From assembly GCF_024362695.1 (NCBI RefSeq), contig NC_065423.1, forward strand, positions 6,503,001-6,567,000: DNA of 64,000 nt, read 5' to 3'. The notes below the pieces were generated by a model. It was not told the DNA's origin. It saw only the letters and a program-made list of their open reading frames with translations, and ran no database searches. This document shows, in pieces, positions 21,237 to 36,200 of the stretch (position 1 is the stretch's first letter; every line of letters begins with the position of its first letter). Both the position numbers and the translations under genes were made by a program. Source of the DNA: Pectinophora gossypiella. Taxonomy: Eukaryota; Arthropoda; Insecta; Lepidoptera; Gelechiidae.

Positions 21237-24200
21237 ATGGCCGGTGCGAGACGTGCCCGAAACCAGGCTTCTATGGCCATTCCTCGTCAGAATTCGGTGT
21301 CTGACCCAGGGAGGCCTCGTCAAAATCTGAGTCCGGAGGCATTGGCAGCGATGAGCAAAGAACAGCTACGAGCAGAGTGCAGGAAAAGAGGCCAGCGGGC
21401 AACAGGCAACAAAAACGAGCTGGTATAACCCTGTTTGAGTTACGTCTGTGCTTTGTTTTACTTTTAATTTTGCTGCCTTGTTGTGATGCTTACAATTTTA
21501 TTTCTTACTTATTTTTGTAGTTTTTGTGATTAATGTTTGATGTTGCGATCACTTTTATGTTATTTTATTTTATATAAGCAATTTGACATGTACATATTTT
21601 GTGTCAAACAAAATTATTTTATAAAATGCAGGCACTTTTATTTTATTTTTATTTAGTTTGGTTGGAAGCAAAATAGCTCTTGTAGCTAGAAGTAGTACAA
21701 GTATAGTAATTATATCTTTTAGGCAAATTGCTGTTAATTTACCACAGTCTCTGTAAAGTTGTTACTTTACAGGTATATTTTAATATTAAGAACATTGTCT
21801 GTTTATCAGACTTTTAAGTGACTATTATTTGCGGATATTATTTCATGTGTTAAACATTAAATTGTGTCAACTTTTACAAGCTGTTTACACCTAAAGAGCA
21901 TATTTCACAAGTCATTTGGAACTACCATTCTCACTATTAGTGACACACGTAATTTCAACTATTTCTCTATAATTCCATCTCAATTAGTGCACCATCAGTG
22001 AACTCATTTAAGAATATACTTGACGAACATTATAAAAAACAAAAATACAGTGACGTACACTCATCAGTTTATGCTGCTTGTGTACTTAAATAGTAATAAT
22101 AATTGGAACCATGACTATGCTATAATTGTTATAAAAACATTTTTAATCTTAATAATACACAGCATTTTAATTTAATTTAAACAATGATATGCTCACACAA
22201 ATCAAGAATATTATAACAGCTGCGATTCTGGCATGCAGAGCTGGCATGCACAGCTATTTATTAAATAATATTCTTAGTATACCTGCCTATGAAACAATCT
22301 ATTGTATACATACACATCCTTCTAGGGGGAGAGGGGGGTAGACCTTCGAACGCCTGAAGTCAATATCATTACCGTAAACGCAAAAATATCCAAATACTTA
22401 TGTATTTCACCAGCTTAAGTACAAGGACAAAAGATTCTAGGATGTTTTGTGTACATGGTACTTAATAATGACCAACGGTGTTCGAAGATCCACTCTGGGG
22501 TGTTGTACCAAAGTAATTTCGTTAAGTCTATGTTAACCTGATCACAGATGCATCAAACTTTTGCTTATCACTAGATCGGACAATTAGTGATGGTGCAAGC
22601 CCATATCAATTCTTATCATGACTTACTCATGATGATGTTGTAGTTTCGTTATGTGCTCCGTATGTATTCTTTGAAAGAATCTGTTATCGCGTCTATAAAT
22701 ACTATTATTTTAAAATAATTACAACATAGTATCAAGCGTTTATCCCCGCAGGCTTAGGCAGAGGTGAATCGTAAATATTTTAACCATTAACCGGGCACGG
22801 AGCCTGGAAACCACGTGATCTCAATTATCTATGATCCAAACATAAATTCAAAATCTAATTAAAAAAATAAACAGCTAAATGCCTGTGCATCGAGGGACAG
22901 CCCTCGGGCTACTTTTTTGTTCGCGATGTTATTTTATTACGCAGATCATAAGGTCGTATTTGTCCGCTATAGATTTATGTTTCAATGTTTTTAGACCTTA
23001 AATTTCTTCTTCTATCGTGTAGGTTGTGAGGTGAATTACCAACCTCATCAACCCTGGTGTCAGGGTTACTCTTGAGCCGCCAAAGGCCCCTGACATGACT
23101 CATGTAACGACTACGTACTTTCGTATTTTTTTTTTCCTTGTTTACGTAGGTACCTTAAATTTCATAACAATACTATTCATAATTTTGAACTCTATTAATT
23201 AAACATTTCCATGGGTCCTTGAAGAAAGGAACCTCTCATTCCGAATTTCTGGCCTCTGTGAATTTGTTAGAATGAAAACACGAGCCTTGAACGTAAATTT
23301 TATCTCGGGTCGAAACCTATTGCGCTCCCAAAAGGCTATGATGGTAGAGTGTGCAGTGAAACCCCTATCAGATTGATAGAAGGACACATCTGTCCCTTAT
23401 ATAAGTATAATATTAAACTGTTTATATCTCGATGTACATAATTATGAAAGAATGTCGACCACGCTACGATCATGTAAAGTGAACCTGCTTCAAACGTCTT
23501 TGTGACCGGGGACAGCGAACTGACGAGCTCTAAAATTAGAATCTTTCGTTACACTGCAATATCCCGTTTTTATAATTATATTAATTACAGCCCTGGGAGA
23601 AAAACGAGTGATTACTAGACATTATTTGACATAAAATACTCAATTACGATCAACTTGTTTTTTTTCCAACAGTTAAGTATACTTACGTTATTTATTTACA
23701 ACTTACATTGTGAACATAATGAATACGTTAGTAATATAATAGCTCACAGTCATGTAGATGTAAAAACTCCTCACCCACCTATTAGAAAGTTTTTCATCGG
23801 TAATCTTTTCGGTATGGCTGCCGTGAAGTTTTATTTTAAATGTGGCATGCGGTTACTTTCATGGAGAAAATCACCACACCGTAAACAGTCTTGATTTTAT
23901 TGCTTTATAAATTCTTCCTTAGTTATAGGTGATTAAACGGTCTTTTGAAAACCTCGGATAACTTTATATTCAAATTCAAAATATTATGTTTATTCAGTAG
24001 GTAAAATAGTTACACTTTGAATCGTCAATTTTTACATAACGAACGTCTCATCCGCCTAAAACTACTGCAGCTTCTCGCAGCCTGTATAGCCGGGGAAAAG
24101 AAGCTGCATGAAAAACCTCGGCACAGGGCCCTAGACGTTCTTTTTATACAGCTGAGGTATCTACATTACTTGACTAGTCGAAAGAAATAAGCAAGGGTTC

Positions 24201-27200
24201 GCCAATATTCTATTATCAAGAGGGTGTTTTTTTGCACCGGGGTTGTGTTAACATCACCGTTTCTCACACAACAACTTAAGCCCACGACTATATCCCAATG
24301 GGGTAGTCAGAAGTACAAGTTCCCACACTTCACCGAGCTTTCTGTTAGACCAATATGATAGGATGGCCGAGGCGACTGTGTTAGTGAAAAGTACACTTCA
24401 GGTAAATTAATAACTCATTGGTGCAAATCTGCTACCGGGGTTAGAATCGGCGCTCCCGGTTTGAGAAGCAAGCCGGCTACATATTTTCTGGTCTATAAAT
24501 TCTGTGAAAGCCACAAACCTTCCGTCTCTCCCTATCGTCCGCCCTGTTGCACTTTAACCTTGCTCTGATATCTGGTGCGATGTGTGATGGATGATGCAGT
24601 TTTACCACAAAATAACTATACTATGCTTTGAGCCTAGAATGCAGGCATTTATGTTAACGCCTCTAAAGTAAAAAAAGGAATCTATAACTTTGCTTAAGAC
24701 ACTTTGTACCTATTTATTTGTTGCTATAGGTAAAAGGTAGACAAAAAAAAGGTAGGAAAGGAAGGGGGGGTAGGGTAGGCAGGTGAAGTTTTGGGGTAAT
24801 AAGAATAGTCTTCCTAGATTATACATTGTTGTTCTGCGATAGATAACAGCAGTTATATATTCCTAGATAACTGCTATTGTCAGCTTACTGAGCAATAGTA
24901 ACAATGAATCCCTAGCCCCTATTGGTACAACTAATACAGGTCAGTGGACCTGCGCACGCGGCGGTCGCGCGATCACGCCACTCAGCTATTTCCGTAATTA
25001 AACCCGCCGTTTAAATATAAACCTAATGTCAAGGGTGTAAACTTTATATTTTATCGTACACTTATATAGCACAGTGAGATTATCGATCGAATTACCTCTT
25101 TAAGAACGTGTGAATAGAGTATCAAGTTAGATACACGGTTTTCTTTGTTTATTGTCTAACAATGAATAATATGCTTATCCGATTTTGGACAGAAGCCACG
25201 TCAGTCTGTAGATGATTTGTATTTTTTTTTGCTGATTCACTTTATCTTCGTACTTAGTACTTTATTCAGCAACTCAATAAATTAAACTGTATTTTTAATT
25301 TTATTGTAGGTAGGTATTCAGAATGCCGATCAATATTTTTGAAATCAGGCAGCGCGTATTTTTGTTTAGTCACTGGAAAATTTATTAACACTTGCATATT
25401 CAGTCTTTACTGTCTAAATTCTTCTATCATATGGGTTGTGAGGAGGATTACCAACCCCATCAACCCTGGTGTTAGGGTTATTATTGAGCCGCCATAGGCC
25501 CCTGACCTGACTCATGTAACGACTACGTACTTACATCAGTAAGTAGTAACCGGGGCCAACGGCTTAACGTGCCTTCCGAAGCATGGATCATCTTACTTTT
25601 GGACAATCAGGTGATCAGCATGTAATGTCCTAACCAAACTAGGGAGCACAAAGCGATTTTTGTGATTTGTCTCCACCAGGATTCGAACCCGGGATCTCCG
25701 GATCGCGAGCTCAACGCTCAACCACTGAACCACGGAGGCCGTTACAGTCCAACTGACCAATGCGAACAAGAAGCACGTTAAAATTACATAAAACATTCCT
25801 AATACATAGTTATTACTGTTAAATAGATCACTAGTAATAACGTGTAAGATGAAAGATAAAAACACATAATGCGTAAATTCCTACATTGTTTTTATATCTG
25901 TTATTGTATCCGTATGTATTTATAATTTTAAAATCGTACAATTATTTGTTTCACGACCCACTACGTAGACATGCGTGTTGGCATGTATTTACATTATTCA
26001 TTAGCCAGATGTAGGTAATTAATTTTCATACCAGTTGTAAGGAGACATCAATTATGTCACGCGGACTCTTACTGAACTATCTGCGTTATCTTATAACTTA
26101 CGGCCTTCATAGTAATTTTATTTGCAGACGAGATAACCGTATAGATTTCTCGTTAGGTCTTCAATGTTACTACTTGTTTGTTTTGTAGAACTTGTGTCAA
26201 TAGTCGCTGTTCGGATCGTGTTGTGTGGGCTGGGGTTCTACTTCCAAATACAAACGCCAGTATTTTATACAATTGTTACACTTGCGCGGGAGGCGTCGGC
26301 CATTCAAGTCGGTATAATATTGCCATAAAAATATTTTTAATCTAAATATATAAAAGGAGAAACTGACTGACTGACATATCAACGCACAGCCTAAACGGCT
26401 AAACGTAGGCACTTGAAATTTGAAAGGGACGTAGCTTAGGTACCGTAGAGGTGCACTAAGAAAGGAATTCCCGGAATTCCCACGGGAACGGGAATTAGCG
26501 GGAAAATCCTTTTGTATGAAAAATCTAAACCGCTTAAGTTAGACGCTTGAAATTTGGCATGCAGGTACCTTAGTTAACTTTAAGCTTAGTTGCAACAGGA
26601 CATTGCAAAATTCCCACGGAAACGGGAGTTAGCGGGAAGACACATTTGTATAAAAAAGTTTCAACTGCATAAGTTAGATGCTTGAAATTTGATATGCACT
26701 CCCACGCACACAAAGATCTCTTTTTTACAACACGCCACGCGGACGAAGTCGCGGGCAAAAGCTAGTAATAAATATTTTTATACTTGTGTTGCCAGCAACA
26801 GTAACAGTCGCTATAACTTAATATGTGTCAGCGCCTTTCTGGCGCAAAAAATGTCTACCTAAATGTGTGCAGAATAGGTACCTACACAACACAACTTTTC
26901 TAATTAACTAAATTAAAAGTGTTAACCAATAACTTATAGCAGATACCTACCTAGAGTAGTTTAAAGCGACATTACGATTTAATTTTCCAATGTGGCTTGT
27001 ATTAAACAAAACGACCAGTACAATTAGTGATTAGTATTTCATTTTACAATAGCCTCAATGCGCGATAAGAATTAAATCTGTCAAATACGTAAGCTAGTGG
27101 CAACACTAGCTTCATCGCAAGATGTTCATTAGCACAGTGATGTATCGGTCGACATAAGGTCGATCGATTCTGTTCTATCTACCACTTGAAATCGGAATAG

Positions 27201-30200
27201 TATAATCAGTCAGACACAGGAGGAGGATGAAAGTGTTTTGAGAAGGTCCAACATTTATACGTTCGATTTAAAGAGCCCGTAATTTAATGCCGCTGATTGA
27301 TTGAATTGTTTGAAGTTAAGTTGTCCCAATTTAGGATAAGTTTAGTTTAATTACGCCTCGCCGACCAGCCTTTGGTTCGGGCTTTTAAGGGGGTCTTTGG
27401 GTGGCCTGAAAACTGTGATCTCTGAGGTGGCTATTAGCACAGTTAAAAAGGCTTCAAAGGGCCAAAAATCCACTACTGGCAAAATGTAGGTGTACAGTCG
27501 ATATCGCTATGCATTCAGGGTAGGTAGACAAGATGCACAGCTAGGTATACCTGCTTTAAAACATTCGGATAACATCTTAGCTTTCTATGTTTCCCTTGCA
27601 ACTTATCCTATGACTCAACGACGGATAACGCGAAGATTACGAACCTTTTCAAATATAAGGCATATTTTACTTTATAGATTGCCTTTTCACTGCACTGTTA
27701 CGAGAACATTACGACGAAAAAGACAACTGGAGGCAATTTCACTTTTGCGGCCCCAAGCGATAGTAAAAGTGCAGTGAGAGTGTTGAAAAGTGAAATTAAT
27801 TTGGTGGCGTGGTTCCTGACGTCACAACACAGCCACAACCAGTCGGGCAGTAACATTTCACTTGCGAACGAACAAAACGTGTAGTACCGGCCGCTGGCCG
27901 TTATGGAGACATTTTTATTATTTATTTTTAAATTCAATCTGGCGCGGAAAAAAGGTGTTACTTTATTCTGCCAGTTACGTTTATCTCTCTTCACTTTGTG
28001 TGCTAGTGCTGTGTTTTTATATATATAGTGTAGTATTATTAATTCAACGAATTTGTAAACTGTTTCAAGTACATTATATTGAAGTGTGTAAATAAAAGTG
28101 GTTTTGTTATGCTGTCAAATACATTGTTGTTTTTACTTAATTGTTAAATGAAATAAGAAACGGAACACGGTTTTGCAATTACACGCCAAATGTTTACCTA
28201 ACACCTTCCTCAACACAGTTTTGCACGTTAAAAAGATTTGCTAATTTGTTTATCAGGTAATGATTCTAATTTTATACTTTTTTAACGTTTGCTTGGTGTA
28301 AGAGTTATAGGCTACTTGTTCTAGTATGTACGACATAAACTCGTGGTTTTAATAGCCGATCATTTGTTTTGTTAAGCGTTTGCAAAGGTTGATTTCCGTC
28401 GGTTCATACTCATATTCCATTGTTTGGACTCAGCGGTGCGTTCAGAATAAGGTAACTTTTATCGAAACTTTGTTAAAATCATGATATTTTGCACTGTGTG
28501 TTCTTATTTTACTGGCTGTTTGGAAATAGGCTTTTGCTAAACAGATTTTTGTCATCACCATATAAAGGCCGTAGTTGAAAAGGCCTCCTGAACTTCAGTT
28601 TTTTATTCGAAATTTGAAAGGGAAGAATTTTGGAAGGACCAATTTTTGAGCATAAAAAAATAAAATTTGTGACGGTTTGGTTTAAGTATCGCAGTAACTT
28701 AGGTTCAGGTCTGTTTCTCATCACTTGATTGTCGATTCAGAAATTCGCATGATAGTAAAAATTTGCGTGAAAAATAGCTTAGGTACGCTTGATTAGTAGA
28801 TGGTAGTTCTAAATTCACGTGACATGAAACAGACAAATTCTAAAGGTCTAAAGGATTAGAAAGTTCTCGTTGACAACTAGTGTAAGGCTGGTTGCACTTT
28901 GGACGCGTTTTCGGATGAATTCATCTGTCCTCAAGATCATGCTCAAGTCCCTGTTTTTATATAAGAACTGTCACATTGACATGATCTTGAGGGCAGTCTC
29001 GAAGTTGAGATTAGTTTATTAATACCACACTAAGAGTACGTTCACTGGGATCGAATTTGTACTGGACAAGTAGTCAATGCTATCTGAGGCAAACCTACTA
29101 ATAAGTCCAGTCAAAAAAATCTGGGTGCGTGCGTACGATGCTTTGTACGAGAATGCGTCTAAAATGCAACCGGTCTAAAACATGTATTATCCTTACAAGA
29201 GGCGTTATGTTTGTCTGTAGCTCGCCCGCCTTGGGTACTACAAGCTGGCGGCCGCAGTACAGGTGGACGAGCAGCGCACGCGCAACGGGCTACACCACCC
29301 CCATCCCAAGGAGATCAGGTGACCACACTTGTAGCTAACTGTACCCCGATAAAAATAGCTTCATTAGAATGACAGCTGTCAGAATAAAACATTTTTCTGA
29401 TACGTCTCTCTCGAACTAGGCTGTATACCGTCTTTCTGTCCTGCTCTCATTGTAATGGGATATAGAACAAAAAGAAAAGGTTATTCGATTTAGAATGACT
29501 CATTTGACAGTTGTTAGAATATCCCACCGAGCAAGGTTGGCAAGAGCTGGAAGAGATCTCTTCTAGAGATGAGATCCTTTTTTTATGTAAAAAATAATAA
29601 TATTTATTTAGCTATGTCAGCTAAGAAAACGAGGCCCCATGACCCATACAATCCAAAAACCTTAACCTAAAATACATAATTCACATTATAATTCTTAAAA
29701 TACTATGCTGGCACTTCTAGTGCTGCTTAGATGGTGTTCGCCCGCAACGTATAGCACAAAACAACGATACACAACACCCTTCTGCCAGAAGTCCCCCCAC
29801 ATGAAGTGTCCAGCTTGCTCGCCTGCATTGTACCACTAAAGCTGCTTTTATTTCTGTTAACTAGTCCAGTTTTTTATTTCGCTGTTTCCCGTTTGGCCAT
29901 GGACAGGCATTCCATGAGCTGATCGTCAACCTCCAGCAATGGAGAGGCTCGACAAGAAGCAGAAGTCCATTTCTCGTGTGTGCGATTCATAAACAGCATG
30001 GAGTATCATTTTTTGGTGCCTGTCTTGTCTGGTAAATCGAGCTGAACTAATGTACGTTTGTTTCCCAAATAAATAAAATAATATGTATTACAGAAGCAAG
30101 CCCGCCCCAATGGACAGCGACAGCCTGGTGCTATGGCGGCGGCCGTTCACCACCCTCGAGTACTTCTTCCGAGAGCTTCTCATTCTCTGCTCTACAGGGG

Positions 30201-33200
30201 TGCAGAGGTAATATCATTAATTTCACCAATACATACATACATAAATAGCCTATATACGTCCCACTGCTAAACACAGGTCTCCCCTCAATCAACCGGAGGA
30301 GGTATGGAGCATACTCCACCACGCTGCTCCACTGCGGGTCGGTGGAGGTATTTTTACGGCTAATAGCCGGGACCAACGGGATTAACGTGCCCTCCGAAGC
30401 ACGGAATCTATTTTTTCAGACAATCAGGTGATTCAAGCCTGTAAAGTCCTTACCAAACAAAGAACAGTCTCGTCTCACAAAGTGATTTCGACAAAGTCTC
30501 CATCGGGAATCGAACCCGGACCTCCTGATCGTGAGCCTAACGCTCTAACCACTAGACCACCGAGGCTGTTGTCACCAATACTTTTTGAAAAGATTTTCTT
30601 TATCCATACTTCAATGTAAGTGACAACCCGGCCTAAAGCAAGCGTCCTCTTGAGCATACCTACCACGGCCTCCGTTGTCCAGTGGTTGAGCGTTGGGCTC
30701 ACGATTCAGAGGTCGCGGTTTCGAATCCCAGTGAGGCCATATCATAAAAATTACTTTGTGATCCCTATTAGTTTTGGTTAGGATATTGCAGGCTGATCAC
30801 CCGATTGTCCGAAAGGAATATTATTCGTACTTCAGAAGGCACGTTAAGCAGTATTTACTTTAACTCGTTCACTGTGTAACTGAAAATTAGGTATCAACCC
30901 CTCACGTGCAATGTTATTTTTCGATAAACATAGTGGAATTTGTGTACATAGACATACTATGTCAAATAAATTGCCACATACACAGTGAACGTGTTGAGTA
31001 AATGATGTACCTAGTCAAATAGTAATCAGGGTTGCTATGGTCTGTCATTGATTTCTCAATTTTCTTTTAAAGTCACGGTAGAAATTATTATACATTGTAG
31101 CACATCGCCTGACCCGAAACTGGCGAGAGATATGGCATTTTAATTATGCTACGTTAACACGTTGACAGTCCCCATACAAAATGTTTTGACTTCCTTGTAA
31201 GTCTCGCATATTACCCTTTGCTAAGTTACCCGGGATCCAAGTGGAGCACCCGCCCTTAGTGCGTACCTAGTTGTTTCTTAGAGACCCAGGAATGATGCTT
31301 CACAGTCGGTTTCGACTACAGAGACAGCAGCTGGTGGATTGATTGACGGTTGTCATTCAAGAGCTTGGAAAGTCTGCTCTCTGGTGTGCTCTGTGATGGC
31401 TCGCATAGCCAATTTTATGTGAAAACGTGCGCCCACATTTTGGACACGTCAGCACACCCCCTACGTAATTATAGGTGATTGCCGCAGGTGGTCGGGCTTT
31501 CAGATCATCACGTTTTCTGTCCAGATCTGACCCATATGGGTCACGGACGTATGGAGCTAGTCAGTCATGACCCGTATATGGATCACTGGACTCTCGACGT
31601 GTTAATTAGGGTACAAGATAGATTGTAAACTGAATCGATTTTCAAAACAAATGACGTCGATCAACCGTGTTTGGTCATATGCCAAACGGTGGCTGTCGAA
31701 GTGCCGTCAACAATCAATTATTCGACAAATTACATATCATCTTGTAATGCCTCGCTCACATTGTTTAGTCTATCGATCTATAAATTAATTAGTAAGTAAA
31801 CAACTTCGAGTTACTTGTTGCGCTTACTATTTCCTTATAATTTAGATAACCACTGAGCTCTCACTGTTATTTCAACTTGATTCTCCAAAATCGTTATTAT
31901 CTTGGCTTTCATAACATAACATAAGCTCACGACTATATCCCAATGTGGTAGTCAGAGGTACATCCATCACAAGATGAACTAAGTACCCCCGCCACACCGA
32001 GATTTCTGTAAGACTAACGTGATAGGTGGTGACCCGTATCGCTGTGTATAATGGTCTAGCCAACTGTGTTAGTCTTCTTCTCTCGTGTTTGTTGTCAGGT
32101 GGAATACCAACCTCATCAACCCTAATGAAAGGGTTACTATTGGGCTGCCAAAGGCCCCTGACATTACTCATGTAACTACTACTTACTTACATACATAAGT
32201 AAGTAAATAGTAACCGGGACCAACGGCTTGACTGTGTTAGTGAAAACGCTTCTGAGATAAATTAATAACTTCGGTGCAAGTCCGGTACCGGGATTCGAAC
32301 CGGCGCTCCCCGATTGAGAAGCAAGCCGGTGTACCATATCACCACAATGAGCGAATATTATCAACTGGCTTTTACTCAACCTAATCTTTTTGTCACTTAT
32401 GTATCTCCTAATTTTGTGCTTTGTCAATCTACATACTGGCCCCGATTCCTGCAGACACCTCCTAATTTTACTTTAAGGTGATTCGTTTTCCATACAAAAG
32501 TTGATGCAGTGCTACAGGAAAACGGATAGAGGAATATTGTTATAAAACCGATAAATAGTAATATTTTGGTGTATTATTTTCGCAAACTAACAAAAATTTA
32601 GGGTCCGAATACGAGAAGTACCATATTTCAGACCCTCAATTATGATCAATTCTACATTTGTAGTGGTGCAGATTACAGTGTATTTGCTGAGCGTGTAGAG
32701 GTGTCAATGTTAGTTTGTGTGCGTGATAGTTTTTTTTTTTTAAAGGCTTTGACTACTTGACAAGTGTAATAGAATGTCAGTCACAATTTATAAAGAGATT
32801 TTGTATGAAGAGAATAAATATAAATAAAAAACTAAAAATACTACAATCTGAGAAAAGGAATATTGGAAAAATATTTTTTGTTTTAACGCATATTATTTAA
32901 ACATTTTTAAATAATGGGTAAGTACCGTGTTTTAAAAGAGGACATATATTATAATAAAAAATCAATACATAAAATGAAATGGCTGTATGGGCATAGTTCC
33001 CTTTGCCTTACCCTTCGGGGAAAACCAAATCAAAAAAAAAGTTGTTGCATTTGCCGGCCTAAATAGTAGTCATTTGTAATTAATTGTTTTTCAATCCAAC
33101 ATACAGATTTATTTATATTCTCTTTGCCGCGGACTTTTTGGTGGAAACGGGAACGGGAAGGTTGATTTCTTCATTGAATAATCTAAATAATCAATACGAA

Positions 33201-36200
33201 GTGGTGTTTTGTGGTTAATGATCACATTAAGTTAGTCGGAAAACATTCCCGATAGTATTATTAAATCGGAATATTCAATAAACAAAGTGTACCTATCAAG
33301 TACCTATCTATTTTCGCTTTGCGCCAACAAGCCGCTTACTTCGTTTGGGGTTCGGAGTAGGAGTCTGCTCCGAGGGTGGGGCTTAGGTTTCATCATTTCA
33401 TTAATCATCATCAAGAAAAAAAACACAAGACATGGCTGTATGGGCATAGTTGCCTTTGCCTTGCCCTTTGGGAAAAAAAATAAGATAAATTTTGAAATTC
33501 TTATGTATAATAAACAAACATCACAGACATCATGACAGATCTAAAACTAACGAAAATCTTTTTTCTTTCTTCTATTTGACATATTTATGAATTTTAATCA
33601 AGAAAACGTGATAATAAGTTCGACAGCAACCAGTTCAGGTCCCCGAAACAGCCCATTTCAGGCCGCGTATATATGGAAATACTACTTCAATACGTCCTAA
33701 CCTGAACTAACTAACCTAACAATAAACACCACGCGTAAATATAAGCCCAGAAATGCGCTGCAAGTCGTCTGGACTGGGCGCGAAAACAACATAGAATTCG
33801 ATTAGCTGCTAAGTGTCCCGCATGCTATCACCAGCTGTCACTGACATACGTATGAAGTCCCGCGGATTTTATTGGAACTAAATGACAAGTCATAATAATT
33901 ATAAGCGGATACTGCGACATCAGCGCCGTGCTTGCGGGACGACCTGAAGCGCTATACATCTTTCAAACGCGATGCGACAAAGTTTGGACCGACGCAATTT
34001 AGGAAAAATCTACCTTATTATTACTGTACTGTGATCGTTATTTGTAAAATCATAAATACATATACACAATTCTTTATACACAATATAATTATTATGACAT
34101 ATTGTGGACTTTTAAAACCATATGTTGTTTTGGCTCAGGCAGTGTTTTCGCCGAAAGCTCCAAGTCGGCTATATTTGTAACGATAATTATGTTTGACATT
34201 CATCATCATTTTTGAACCATTTTATACAAAAAAAAAAATATTTGTATAAATTATATACCCTAAAGCACGCCCATGAATCACTCTACTCATTGGTGAAAAC
34301 CGTATGAAAATCCGATCAGTAGTTTTTTTAGTTAGCCGCATGTTCACTGATGCGATTAATGCCTGTTAGAATTTTACAAAATAAAAAATACGGAAATTAC
34401 GGAAGGTACTTTAGTGCAAAGTACATTATTGTATAATCATAATATTATTGGTAAAAGTGATACTTTTTGAAAATTCCGTAACAAATAGACGGGTTCGCCA
34501 AATTCAATTGTAAAAAAAATACAAAAAGTAAAAACGATTAAAACATGCACTTGGGTTTGAACCGTAAAACTTAAGAATGGCGGCGACTGCTTTACCAAAT
34601 GCGCCATTTAGAAGTTAGAAGTAGACTTCAAATTATGCACCTCTTTTAATAGCTAACCTAGTTCGCATGTGTGTGTGACAGCTTCGTGTTTGTACACTAA
34701 TTGAAATGACACCAACTTTTGATGCAATGTTTCAATATGATATCTGCAGTAAATACTTCAAAATTGTAGCTTAACTTAAAGATAATGTATCGACGGGGAA
34801 GAAGCAAATACTCCTATCTTACATTTTTAGGCAAATCGACTTTTTGATGTAGTTCGTTGCGAAATTTAATTTTACGTTGGCTGGCAAGATCTCCGTTGTA
34901 TATTTCCTACTTTTAGGGTGATTTTCGATGAATAGAAATAGCTCTTAAAATAAAGATTTTATATGTTGCAATATTTTTTATAAAAATATCTCCTTTCTAC
35001 AGAAATAAATAACTCCTATCTCATGTTTTAATCGATAATAGCTCCTATCTTCAGAATCAAGCATGAGTCTTTTTGTTTAATGGAAGATGATGGAGGTCGA
35101 TGGATGATGATGGGCAATGGGCATGGCACGAAATGTGTCTTTGTTTCAAAAATAAGAGATGATGGACCCAAGATCTACTTTTTGGGGTGATTCGATCACT
35201 GACACTTTTCAATATTAAATTATTTTTTTCCTAAGCTCGAAAACGGGCGAAATATCAAAAAAATATTATATTAACAAATTTGTAGACAATTTAATGTTCT
35301 TTAAATTAATATAAAGTTATTTTCTCTAGGACGCATCGTTTTTGAGATATCAGCGAAAAACTCAAAATTGGTATCTCTGACCTACACCCATTCCGCAACA
35401 CAAAACATTTTTTTAAAGACAGTTATTAATAAAAATTGTTTGACAAGTTAATTATTTGATATTGGATAACTGGGTTATTTATAATTATCTTTTTGTCAAA
35501 AAAAATCCCACAGTTTTAATTTTGGAGAGGAATTTAGAATAAAAAGTGAGAAGTAAATCGAACGACCAATACCATACAAAAATATCGATATTTTATATTT
35601 TTGTATGGTTTGGTAAACATTAAGTTACGGAAATGACACCATGTAAACGTGGGAATTTTTACTATGTTAACTCCATAAATAAGGACACATTTAGGAATGT
35701 GTTCCGGAACACATTTCTGAAGAAAAATCATAGGATTCCTCCCACATACTCTACAACCCCTTTATTGACCGGGCTATTGATAATGATTTTAATAAGTACC
35801 TACTTGTTGATCTCAGTTGATTATTGACTTAATAAATATATAATTCGTACTATATTGATATTTTTTTAAATGCCAATTAAAAGACGAAGGTGCCTAGTTC
35901 ATCATGATCAATAAATAATTTGTTAAACCTTGTTTAAGATCAAAGTTTATTTTCATTAAAAATGCTAAGCGTAGCACTTTCTTTAAAAAAGCTGTCGTTT
36001 CAGTATTTTTTTAAAAAATACGATTATTTGTTATTCTATTGAATGCTTTATAATAGTTTACAGTTAAATATTTACTAGTTAAATGTTGCGGCATTGCTTT
36101 ATAATATCTCCTAACTTGAACATAATTTGAAATTCATTCAAAGCAATACATCCTATCTTACAAAATCATGTATAATTTACGTTAGTTTTATAGTTATTGT

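Noticed and set aside
27490..27777. Independent small gene in VMP1 intron 1
   Set aside because: No homology, no codon bias, no supporting context; arginine/leucine-rich composition expected from chance.
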